A DNA stretch of 8,691 bases, taken from positions 3,855 to 12,545 of the forward strand of contig JACRMO010000258.1 of NCBI GenBank assembly GCA_016214925.1. Reading direction: 5' to 3'. Shown piece by piece: positions 1 through 6,825 of the stretch (the first letter of the stretch is position 1; every line of letters begins with the position of its first letter). Under the pieces are notes generated by a model that saw only the letters and a list, made by a program, of their open reading frames with translations, did not search any database and was not told the origin of the DNA. Both the position numbers and the translations under genes were made by a program. This DNA is from Gammaproteobacteria bacterium (lineage in GTDB: Bacteria > Pseudomonadota > Gammaproteobacteria > Thiohalobacterales > Thiohalobacteraceae).

Positions 1-4
1 TTCC

Positions 5-862
5 TTATTCCCAGGCGGAACCCAATCCCACGCCGTAGATCCACTGATCGGAATCGCCGCGTTCGGCAACCACCGGGCTGTCCTCGGCATCGTTCATCAG
101 CCCCTGGTAACGCGCACCCACACCCAAATGCCATTCCCTGCTCAGGTGCACTACCGCACCGAGAGTGGCACGCACGTCCATCATGCCGCCGTCCGGGTTG
201 TAGGCGGCACCGCCCAGGCTGGGGAACAGCGCGACATCGGCGCCGCTTACGCCGTAATAGGTCTGCGCATAGTCTTCGCTGGCATAGCTGAAACCACCAC
301 CGACATGAATCACGACGGCCTGATGCACGGGCATCCATAAACGGGCACCGACAGTACCGATGTAACCCTCGTGCGTGTCGCCGGTGTCGCCCACCAGATC
401 GGCCGAGAGGATGAAGCGATTCCGGGGATCGTCGCTGAGTTGGTAACTGGCGGCCACGAAGGCGCCCGCTTCGACGGTATCGTCGATCTCGCGCATCTGT
501 TTGACGACGCTATCCTCTACGTCGTTATTGCGACCGAAACGGTACACGAGCATCGGTCCGAACTGCAAAACCTTGTCGTCCAGTATATTCAAGGTGATCT
601 GCGGACCCAGCACATTGATGTAGCGCTGCCCGGAGAAGTAGTAGCGCGCGAACGGCGCCACCGCGGTGTCGTAGTCGTCCGAACCCTGGTAATCGGGAAT
701 CTGCCCGACACCGAGGCCGACGATGTTGATGCCTTCCTCCAACTCGACGAACCCGCCACCCACCCCGGCGTGGACCAGGGCCGGCAGGAAAACCAAGCTC
801 GTCAGGACACCGAGCGCTGCGTACGGTTTGCGAGACGGTGCGGACATGTTTGCGATTCCCAT
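5..862 (-). CDS. MipA/OmpV family outer-membrane protein
   Basis: This looks like a MipA/OmpV-family outer-membrane beta-barrel. Members range from scaffolds for murein enzymes (E. coli MipA) to porin-like proteins, so the substrate or partner cannot be told here. I chose the ATG at 862 (285 aa) because GGAG lies 9 bases upstream; the frame opens at a TTG (877) that sits on this GGAG, and an ATG at 847 is also possible. A Sec signal peptide is visible: basic SRK, a hydrophobic core (about residues 14-30) and VHA|G cleavage near residue 32. The mature part starts with a family-like VGLGVGQIPDYQGSDDY segment and continues as alternating amphipathic strands with many Gly and aromatic residues. 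Oddly, it ends in SAWE rather than a terminal aromatic residue. It follows the sulfatase terminator, and I see no convincing sigma70 promoter in the 187-base gap. The family call is by sequence character only. Confidence 0.82.
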   Translation of the reverse strand: MGIANMSAPSRKPYAALGVLTSLVFLPALVHAGVGGGFVELEEGINIVGLGVGQIPDYQGSDDYDTAVAPFARYYFSGQRYINVLGPQITLNILDDKVLQFGPMLVYRFGRNNDVEDSVVKQMREIDDTVEAGAFVAASYQLSDDPRNRFILSADLVGDTGDTHEGYIGTVGARLWMPVHQAVVIHVGGGFSYASEDYAQTYYGVSGADVALFPSLGGAAYNPDGGMMDVRATLGAVVHLSREWHLGVGARYQGLMNDAEDSPVVAERGDSDQWIYGVGLGSAWE

Positions 863-1002
863 TGCGAAGATCTCCAAGTGTCGATTGTTAAGGCCTATGT
901 GCGTGCATGTGAGTCGTTCTGTTGAGTGTGTTAGTGCTCAAACGCAAGCGTGGCGCGCCAGGTTGGCGTGTATACGCTTGGCTTTCATGGTTGCGATCAT
1001 CC

Positions 1003-1036
1003 AAAAGAGGCCGCACCCGGTGGGACGGGTGCGGCC
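1003..1036 (-). terminator. Rho-independent terminator of the sulfatase unit
   Basis: A perfect 11-bp GC-rich stem (GGCCGCACCCG at 1009-1019 paired with CGGGTGCGGCC at 1026-1036) encloses a 6-base loop. Read on the minus strand it is followed by TCTTTT, and it begins 13 bases after the sulfatase stop codon. It fits an intrinsic terminator that separates the sulfatase unit from the MipA/OmpV gene. Confidence 0.88.
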
Positions 1037-1049
1037 CAGTGCTTTGCAT

Positions 1050-3515
1050 CTAGTCGTGCACCAGCGCCCTCTGCGCTTCCAACTCGAGCGCTTCGTATGA
1101 CGCCTTTTCGGTCGTGACACCGACGCCCCTGATCGTTCCGCCATGGAACTCACCGGGTGTCTTGTACTCACTGCTGACGGCGTCGCCGCTGTCGTAGCCG
1201 ACGCAGAGCCCGTCACCCGACAGAGTGAACTTGCCCGGCTGCGTCTTCATCGGTCCTTCTGCGACGACTTTGTCGTTGATGTACAGCTTCACTGTGCCCA
1301 TCGATTCGTGGTGCGGGCCGGCGCCGGTCCGGATGAACTCCATCCCGAACGTGTACTTGCCGGGCTCCAGTTCTTCCGAAGAGACGTACCGCTGTTCCGG
1401 CTTGATGCCGAGGAAGTTGTAGACGTAGTAGAGCCTGTGGTCCTTGATGAACAACGCGTGCCCGCCGAAGCGCGAGCCGTGGGCGAAGATGACGCCGCCG
1501 GCATCCGCATCGGTGATCTCCACGTTGGCCAGTATCTTGTACGAGCGGTTGCGCACGCTGACCGCCACGCCTTCCGGCACCGGAGCCGTGCCCGGGTAAT
1601 AGATGTACCGGTCACGCTTCGGTTCGGCCGAGGGGCGCTCAAGCGTCAGCAATTCGGTTGCCGTGCGGTCATCCATCGGCAATGCCAGATTGATCCTGGC
1701 CTCTTCGTCCCACGCCTTCTTCAGCGCCTCCACCTTCTCGGGATATTGCTTCGCCAAGTCCGTGGATTCCGAACGGTCCGCATCCACATGGTAGAGCTGC
1801 CACTGATCCTGGTCGAAATGGCCATGGCCGGTTAAAGGGGCGTGCACGGTGGCTGCCAGCCAACCGTCCTCCCACATCCCGCGGGTGCCGAGCATGGCAT
1901 AGAACTGGCGCTTCTTGTGCGTCGGCACATCCGGTGCCGCATCGAAGGTGTACTTCATCGATACGCCGGAGAGTGGGAACTGCTCCACGCCGTGGTACAC
2001 CTTGGGCATCTGAATGCCGACGATGTCGAGGATCGTGGGTACGATGTCCACCGAGTGGTGGTACTGGTTGCGGACCTCGCCACGCGCCTTGATGCCCTTC
2101 GGCCAGGAGATGACGAGCGGATCGCTCGTTCCGCCGGAGTACTGCGAGTAACGCTTGAACATCTGGAACGGCGTCGAGAACGCGACCGCCCATCCGGTCG
2201 GGAAGTGACTGTACGTGTCCGGCGAGCCGAGTTTGTTCATCATCGTCATGTTCTCGGCCAGATCGTCGGGATAACCGTTGAAGAATTTGTTCTCGTTGAC
2301 GGAACCATTCGGCGTGCCTTCTCCGGAGGTTCCATTGTCCGCGGCGTACAGGACCATCGTGTTCTCGAGCTGCCCGGATTGCTCCAGGTATTCGATCACG
2401 CGGCCCACCTGGACATCGGTGTATTCCGAAAACCCGGCGAAGACCTCGGCCATGTGTGAGAACAGCTTCTTCTCATCCGGGTTGAGGGAAGCCCACGGGC
2501 GGACATAGTCGGCCTTGTTCGCCTGCGATTCCGGCATTGGGTTGATCGGTGTGAGCTTCGTGCCCTTCGGCAGAATGCCCTTCTCGATCATGCGCGCCAG
2601 CGCCCAGGTGCGGTACGCCTCGTAGCCGTCGTCGAATTTGCCCTGGTACTTGTCGATGTACTCCTGCGGAGCGTGGTGCGGGGCGTGATTAGCGCCCGGG
2701 TTGTAGAACATGAACCATGGCTTCGAGGGATTCGAGGCCTTCTGGTCGCGGATCATCTTGATCGCCTGGTCGGCCAGGTCCTTGGAGAGGTGGTAGCCCT
2801 CGTCCGGTGAGTTCGGCGGCTCGATGAAGTGGTTGTCCTCGACGAGATCCGGATACCACTGGTTGGTCTCGCCGCCTATGAATCCGTAGTAGCGCTCGAA
2901 CCCTTGTCCGAGCGGCCACGTTTTGCGGTCGCCGCCCTCGGCGACATCCTGCTCCGGAACGTTGTGGTTCTTGCCGAGCCAGAAGGTGCTGTAGCCGTTG
3001 TCCTGCAGAACCTGCGCGATGGTGGCGGCTTGCGGCGGGATGCGGCCCGCCCAGCCTGGGAATCCATTGGCGCCCTCCGTGATTGCGGCCATGCCGTTCA
3101 AAGTGTGGTTGCGTCCCGTCAGGAGCGTGGACCGTGTCGGCGAGCACAGCGCCACCGTGTGCCACTGCGTATACGTCAGACCGTTCGCGGCCAACTTGTC
3201 CAACGTGGGCATGCTGATCCGGCCACCATACGGCGACCACGCGGCAAGTCCGGTGTCGTCGTAAAGCACGAACAAGATGTTCGGTGCGCCTTCGGGCGCC
3301 TTCTTCGGCGTGAAGGGGCCCCAGTCGGCCTTGGAATCGCGGACATCGAGCTTGATAGTGCCCTTGAAGTCCTTGTACGGCCCCGCGGCCTGGGACCCAG
3401 CACTTGGCTCGTCTGCGCTGACCTGAGCCGGCGGGATGACCCCTGATATGGCAAACAATGCTATTGCGAGGCATTTGAAAACGCCCAGCCGAATATTCCT
3501 GTCTGGATTGTTCAC
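1050..3515 (-). CDS. Exported arylsulfatase (large, type I formylglycine sulfatase)
   Basis: Type I sulfatase that would hydrolyse sulfate esters outside the cytoplasm. I chose the GTG at 3515 (821 aa): a strong GAGGAG lies 6 bases upstream, whereas the ATG at 3536 has no ribosome site. The signal peptide has a hydrophobic core at about residues 10-29 and VSA|D cleavage near 34. Catalytic signatures (GTG numbering): metal ligands Asp86-Asp87 in DDTG; CSPTR with Cys124, the residue turned into formylglycine, and Arg128; Lys182 and His184 in GKNHN; His277 in GANHAP; Asp393-Asn394 in AADNG. The sulfatase core runs to about residue 610, and a beta-rich C-terminal domain fills about 630-821, so the protein is much longer than classical sulfatases of about 550 aa and resembles the large 780-800 aa arylsulfatases of mycobacteria and environmental bacteria. 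No formylglycine-generating enzyme is encoded in the window. The substrate is unknown. It probably shares a transcript with the small exported protein 58 bases upstream. Confidence 0.95.
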   Translation of the reverse strand: MNNPDRNIRLGVFKCLAIALFAISGVIPPAQVSADEPSAGSQAAGPYKDFKGTIKLDVRDSKADWGPFTPKKAPEGAPNILFVLYDDTGLAAWSPYGGRISMPTLDKLAANGLTYTQWHTVALCSPTRSTLLTGRNHTLNGMAAITEGANGFPGWAGRIPPQAATIAQVLQDNGYSTFWLGKNHNVPEQDVAEGGDRKTWPLGQGFERYYGFIGGETNQWYPDLVEDNHFIEPPNSPDEGYHLSKDLADQAIKMIRDQKASNPSKPWFMFYNPGANHAPHHAPQEYIDKYQGKFDDGYEAYRTWALARMIEKGILPKGTKLTPINPMPESQANKADYVRPWASLNPDEKKLFSHMAEVFAGFSEYTDVQVGRVIEYLEQSGQLENTMVLYAADNGTSGEGTPNGSVNENKFFNGYPDDLAENMTMMNKLGSPDTYSHFPTGWAVAFSTPFQMFKRYSQYSGGTSDPLVISWPKGIKARGEVRNQYHHSVDIVPTILDIVGIQMPKVYHGVEQFPLSGVSMKYTFDAAPDVPTHKKRQFYAMLGTRGMWEDGWLAATVHAPLTGHGHFDQDQWQLYHVDADRSESTDLAKQYPEKVEALKKAWDEEARINLALPMDDRTATELLTLERPSAEPKRDRYIYYPGTAPVPEGVAVSVRNRSYKILANVEITDADAGGVIFAHGSRFGGHALFIKDHRLYYVYNFLGIKPEQRYVSSEELEPGKYTFGMEFIRTGAGPHHESMGTVKLYINDKVVAEGPMKTQPGKFTLSGDGLCVGYDSGDAVSSEYKTPGEFHGGTIRGVGVTTEKASYEALELEAQRALVHD

Positions 3516-3521
3516 GTTCGT

Positions 3522-3527
3522 CTCCTC
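3522..3527 (-). promoter_or_regulatory. Ribosome binding site that decides the sulfatase start
   Basis: GAGGAG sits 6 bases before a GTG (3513-3515) and within the first codons of the longer reading that would start at the ATG at 3536. The longer start has no purine-rich sequence before it, so the GTG is the better start, and it gives a cleaner signal peptide. Confidence 0.75.
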
Positions 3528-3573
3528 AATGTGCATCGGTTGGGTGGATGCTCACTGCGTGTCGTGATTCGGA

Positions 3574-4173
3574 TTACTTTCCCGCCAGCGCCGGCCGCAC
3601 GCTGATCGCGAGCGACTCCTGGTAGACGGCATCGACCTGATCGCCGACTTTCACATTAGAGATGTCGATATCCTCGGCGACGGGCAAGGTCACGGTGCGC
3701 AGCGCGCCTTTCAAAGTAACGGTGCGCTCTTGCGAATCGACGGCCATGACGGTCGCGGTGACCTCGACCGTTTTGCGGACCACGGCGGCGGGCTTCTGGC
3801 CGGGTGCGGCACGCCCTGCCTCGACGCGGTCTACACGCGAACGGATACCACTGCCAGACGGGCTGAGTGCCATGATCATACCGACGCTGTATTCCACGAT
3901 GACTTGGTCGCTCACCTTGACCTGCGCCAGATTGCGCACTTCGTCACCGGCGATGAACGTCATGAGTTTGCCGTCGGCCAGGCGCAGCGTGACTTCGCGC
4001 GTTGTTATGTCCACCGCCTCGACGGTCGCCATGCCCACGGCTCCGGCACCAACCATGACGGCGGGCAGATCGCCCATGGAATCTCGCGCGCTCTGCGGTT
4101 CCGCCGCAATGCTCGCGGTTGACGACAGGGCACTTACCAGGATCACGGCTCCGATTGTTCTCAAGGTCTTCAT
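3574..4173 (-). CDS. Exported protein with two copies of a small beta-rich domain
   Basis: A 199-residue protein of unknown function, probably periplasmic. The ATG at 4173 has GGAGGA 5 bases upstream. Residues 1-24 form a Sec signal peptide (MKTLRTIG, hydrophobic stretch, cleavage near SIAA|EPQ). The mature protein holds an internal duplication: about 48-104 and about 138-194 share the pattern TVxAVDxxxRxVTL, an acidic turn (GDEV / AEDI), xxVKVxDQVxxxY and a closing hydrophobic strand. A Pro/Ala-rich linker with basic residues lies between them. The pattern looks like small OB/SH3-like exported domains such as DUF5666; that family name is from memory. There are no cysteines, haem sites or catalytic motifs. 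It lies 58 bases upstream of the sulfatase on the same strand with no terminator between them, so co-transcription is likely, and a role beside the sulfatase is only a guess. The upstream region has a CRP/FNR-type site. Confidence 0.88.
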   Translation of the reverse strand: MKTLRTIGAVILVSALSSTASIAAEPQSARDSMGDLPAVMVGAGAVGMATVEAVDITTREVTLRLADGKLMTFIAGDEVRNLAQVKVSDQVIVEYSVGMIMALSPSGSGIRSRVDRVEAGRAAPGQKPAAVVRKTVEVTATVMAVDSQERTVTLKGALRTVTLPVAEDIDISNVKVGDQVDAVYQESLAISVRPALAGK

Positions 4174-4267
4174 GACAGTCCTCCGATAGGCTTTGTTGCA
4201 CGCAGTGTTGCGCGCCCTGACAAGGATTAGCGCACCGCAACGTTACTAGCACACACCGCATCGGCAA

Positions 4268-4285
4268 ATAGGTACAAAGTCCTAT
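4268..4285 (-). promoter_or_regulatory. ATAGG-N8-CCTAT palindrome containing the ATAGGACTTTGT box (copy 1)
   Basis: On the minus strand, ATAGGACTTTGT is followed by ACCTAT, giving a perfect 5-bp inverted repeat with an 8-base centre. The box ends about 100 bases before the start codon of the two-repeat exported protein. The same 12 bases occur, in the same orientation, upstream of the SpoIIAA-like gene (7329-7340). The core GGACTTTG looks like one half of the NarL/LuxR-type DosR box (GGGACTTTNGTCCC). Binding by such a regulator is inferred. Confidence 0.4.
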
Positions 4286-4297
4286 AGAGCACATGAA

Positions 4298-4309
4298 TGA
4301 TCTACATCA
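4298..4309 (-). promoter_or_regulatory. CRP/FNR-family binding site
   Basis: TGAT-N4-ATCA is a perfect inverted repeat (plus strand TGAT CTAC ATCA). It matches the core of the FNR/ANR/DNR site TTGAT-N4-ATCAA except for the outermost base on each side. On the minus strand it also reads TGTGA-N6-TCATT, close to the CRP consensus, so sequence alone does not separate the two. The only gene downstream is the two-repeat exported protein and then the sulfatase. If the site worked at -41.5, transcription would start near 4262, leaving a leader of about 90 bases. Confidence 0.55.
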
Positions 4310-4312
4310 CAG

Positions 4313-4345
4313 GACTTGTGTCGGGATTGTGTCGCAATTGTGACG
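4313..4345. repeat. Three 11-bp tandem direct repeats
   Basis: Three consecutive 11-base units share the plus-strand pattern NNNTTGTGWCG: 4313-4323, 4324-4334 and 4335-4345. The 7-base core TTGTGTC (TTGTGAC in the third unit) recurs every 11 bases, about one helical turn. This 7+4 spacing is the layout used by OmpR/PhoB-type response regulators. The array lies just upstream of the CRP/FNR-type palindrome, in the promoter region of the exported-protein and sulfatase unit. The regulator is unknown. Confidence 0.5.
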
Positions 4346-4378
4346 CGGCCGCCGCGGGATGACGGCGACGAGACGGGA

Positions 4379-6823
4379 TTACTTGGCTGTTTCCAAGTCG
4401 GTCAGCAACCGCTGCACGTCCGGATTGTCCGGCAGCACCGCGGCGAGCTTGCGCGCATAGCTCAGTGCGGCCGGAACATCGCCTGCCTCGCGGCACATCG
4501 AGACCAGCGCACCGAGAATGTCCGGCGTGTTCGGATGGCGTGCATCGGCGGCGCGCAATATCGATAGCGCCCGGCTGCCCTGGCCCGCCGAATGCAAGGC
4601 CACGGCATAGACGAAGGTATAGCGGGCAACATCCGGCGCGAGCTGTGCCGCCTGTTCCAGTTCGGTCAGTGCCGCAGCCGTATCGCCCTTGCGCACCAGG
4701 AGCAGTCCCAGCGCATGATGCAGATCCGCGGCCTTCGGCAACTGCGCCAGTCCGCGGCGTAACACCGGCTCACTCAGGTCGTCGCGATTCTGCATACGGT
4801 AGACATCGGCGAGGTTCACATACGCGCCGGCGAACTGTGCATCGAGTTTCAGCGCGCGCTCATAGGCGGCAATGGCCTGCTCGGCCTGGCGCTGACGCAG
4901 GTACAGATTGCCGAGGCTGACGTTGGCCGTCGGCCAATCGGCATCCTGCTGCAACGCAGCGAGATATTCGTTCATCGCCGCCGCGCGCGCACTGCGCCGA
5001 CTCTCCGGAAATTGATCGTCCGGCACATCGGCGAGGATGCGCGCGGCCTCGACGCGCACGCCGCGCACGGGATCTTCGAGCAGCGGCGCGGCCGCCAACA
5101 CGCGATTGACCGGATCGGCGGGTTCGATGAGTCCCAATGCGGCGATACGCAGCTCCGGATCGTTGTCCTTGAGCAAGGCGCGCGCCGCCAGCAGCAGATC
5201 CTGGCGCATATACGGTTGCAGCAGCGTCGCCGCGGTCGCGCGGACGATGGCGGGACTCTCGGGATCTTGCGCAAGTGCGAGCAAGCCGGGCGCGGCCGTT
5301 ACGCCTTGGGTCACGCCGGCGTGCAGCGTCGTGCCGTAGTGCGGACGCGCGCGCCAAGCCTTGCCATACCATTTATCCAACGCTGTCGCGGCCCATTCGG
5401 GTTGTTTGTCCGTATGACACTGCGTACACGCGTTCGGACTGCCGAGCGTCTGCGACAGATCCGGACGCGGCAAGCGGATGCCGTGGTCGCGACGCGCGTC
5501 GACCACCATGTAGTTCTGCGCCGGCATATGACATTCGACGCACTGCGCGCCGGATGTACCGAGTTTGTGGAAATGGTGTTGTTGGGAATCGTAGTTGCTG
5601 CTGTCATGGCAACGTACGCACAAGGCATTGCCGTTCGCACGCAGTTTGGCCGTGTGCGGTTCATGGCAGTCCTGGCAGGTGACGCCCTTCTGATACATGC
5701 GGGTTTGCAGGAACGACGTCCACACGTAATCCTCGTCACGTTGCTGACCGTCGGCGTGATATTGCGGTGGCGTGAGCAAAGCCAATCGATGTGAATCCGC
5801 GAGTGGCGCGCCCGGCGTGACGGTCTCGGTCAGTGTCGAGCGGCGCGCATGGCAGGCCGCGCACACGTTCATCACGGCAGGGTCTGCAGACGTATCGCGC
5901 TGTGCGAATTTCGCGTCTGGCGCGGGGAATTTCCAGGCCTCGTTCCAACGACTGTGCAGCCGCACGGCAAGGCCCATGTCGTCGTCCGCGCGATACGGTG
6001 GCTTGATCTGGGCCGCCCAGTCGGCGTGGCGCGAACCGGGACCGTGACAGGCCTCGCAGGAGACATTCAGCTCACTGTAGGTCGTCTTGTAACTGTTGCT
6101 GGCCGCGTCATAGCCTTTCTTCAGGTTGGTCGAGTGGCACGCGGCGCATTGCAGATTCCAGTTCTGATACAGCCCGGTCCAGTGCAACGCGTCTTTATGA
6201 TCGATGCGCTCGTTCGGATAGATATGAAACCAGCGCTGGCCACCCCCCTCTTTCGTCCGTGCATCCCAAGCAAGGGCAAGTGTCTGTAAACGCCCGCCGG
6301 GAAACTCGATCAGATATTGCTGCAGCGGCCAAACGCCAAAGGTGTATTTGACGGGATAGTCGGCGAGCTTGCCGTCGGGGCCGTCGGTGGTGACGATGAA
6401 TTTGCCGTCACGCCGAGAGAACCTGGAGGTGATGTCGTGGGAGGTGAAGGTCTTGTCGGCGAAATCGCCGAGCACCGTGGACGCAGTCGCCTCCTGCATG
6501 GCGAGATCGTGATGCGAGCCGCGCCACAATCTGTCTTCCTCGGCATGGCAGTTGGCGCACGCGGCACGACCGACATAGCGCGCCGACGCCGCGCTCGGCT
6601 GTGACGCGACCGACGGTGACGCATTCGGCGGTGTGGCGCTCACCGTGGTGGGCGCGGGTGTGCGCCACATCCACCATAGACTGAGCAAGGCAACGACTGC
6701 GGCGATCAGCAGCACGGCCAGCAGAGCCGGCGTGCGCCTGCGCGCGCTGTGCGGCAACATGTCTGTTCGCGCCACCGAGGCTGCAATCCGTGGCTTGGTC
6801 TTGATGCGCTTTTTATTGCCCAC
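4379..6823 (-). CDS. Membrane-anchored octahaem c-type cytochrome with HEAT-like and TPR repeats
   Basis: A multihaem cytochrome of unknown electron-transfer role. It starts at a GTG 2 bases after the stop of the upstream gene; an ATG at 6760 (22nd codon) is an alternative. A basic N-terminus leads into one membrane segment (about residues 33-53), then a Pro/Ser/Ala linker. Eight CXXCH haem sites follow, with first cysteines at residues 89, 226, 256, 321, 383, 402, 428 and 466; the layout recalls cytochrome c554-like and doubled-CXXCH domains. Residues about 505-605 look like HEAT repeats (segments about PESPAIVRATAATLL, DNDPELRIAALGL, DPVRGVRVEAARIL), and about 630-805 carry four or five TPR units. 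The domain order places the haems and repeats outside the cytoplasm. There is no CXXCK site as in NrfA and nothing that clearly marks hydroxylamine oxidoreductase, so I assign no reaction. It needs the cytochrome c maturation system, which is not encoded here. It is probably co-expressed with the SpoIIAA-like gene upstream. Confidence 0.93.
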   Translation of the reverse strand: MGNKKRIKTKPRIAASVARTDMLPHSARRRTPALLAVLLIAAVVALLSLWWMWRTPAPTTVSATPPNASPSVASQPSAASARYVGRAACANCHAEEDRLWRGSHHDLAMQEATASTVLGDFADKTFTSHDITSRFSRRDGKFIVTTDGPDGKLADYPVKYTFGVWPLQQYLIEFPGGRLQTLALAWDARTKEGGGQRWFHIYPNERIDHKDALHWTGLYQNWNLQCAACHSTNLKKGYDAASNSYKTTYSELNVSCEACHGPGSRHADWAAQIKPPYRADDDMGLAVRLHSRWNEAWKFPAPDAKFAQRDTSADPAVMNVCAACHARRSTLTETVTPGAPLADSHRLALLTPPQYHADGQQRDEDYVWTSFLQTRMYQKGVTCQDCHEPHTAKLRANGNALCVRCHDSSNYDSQQHHFHKLGTSGAQCVECHMPAQNYMVVDARRDHGIRLPRPDLSQTLGSPNACTQCHTDKQPEWAATALDKWYGKAWRARPHYGTTLHAGVTQGVTAAPGLLALAQDPESPAIVRATAATLLQPYMRQDLLLAARALLKDNDPELRIAALGLIEPADPVNRVLAAAPLLEDPVRGVRVEAARILADVPDDQFPESRRSARAAAMNEYLAALQQDADWPTANVSLGNLYLRQRQAEQAIAAYERALKLDAQFAGAYVNLADVYRMQNRDDLSEPVLRRGLAQLPKAADLHHALGLLLVRKGDTAAALTELEQAAQLAPDVARYTFVYAVALHSAGQGSRALSILRAADARHPNTPDILGALVSMCREAGDVPAALSYARKLAAVLPDNPDVQRLLTDLETAK

Positions 6824-6825
6824 GA

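Noticed and set aside
371..925. Plus-strand open frame of 184 codons opposite the MipA/OmpV gene, and similar long plus-strand frames opposite the sulfatase, cytochrome and GGDEF-EAL genes
   Set aside because: They are mirror frames of well-supported genes in GC-rich DNA, with no family resemblance, signal peptides or ribosome sites.
938..988. A 16-codon minus-strand frame (MKAKRIHANLARHACV) just after the sulfatase terminator
   Set aside because: No ribosome site, very short, and no recognisable similarity; it could be chance in the leader of the MipA/OmpV gene.
863..1000. Possible sigma70 promoter for the MipA/OmpV gene (TATACA near 966-971, AACAAT near 885-890)
   Set aside because: Neither has an acceptable -35 element at a normal distance, and the second would start transcription on top of the ribosome site.
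4344..4375. GC-rich hairpins after the cytochrome stop codon (GTCGCCG/CGGCGGC and CGCGG/CCGCG)
   Set aside because: Neither is followed by a T-rich tract on the minus strand and they overlap each other, so an intrinsic terminator is not supported.
6758..6760. ATG as an alternative start of the octahaem cytochrome
   Set aside because: It keeps the membrane segment but would skip a 21-codon basic N-terminus; the GTG directly after the upstream stop better fits coupling. Not excluded.
4379..6823. Assignment of the cytochrome as NrfA nitrite reductase or hydroxylamine oxidoreductase
   Set aside because: No CXXCK active-site motif, eight CXXCH sites in a different spacing, and the HEAT/TPR tail is not part of either enzyme.
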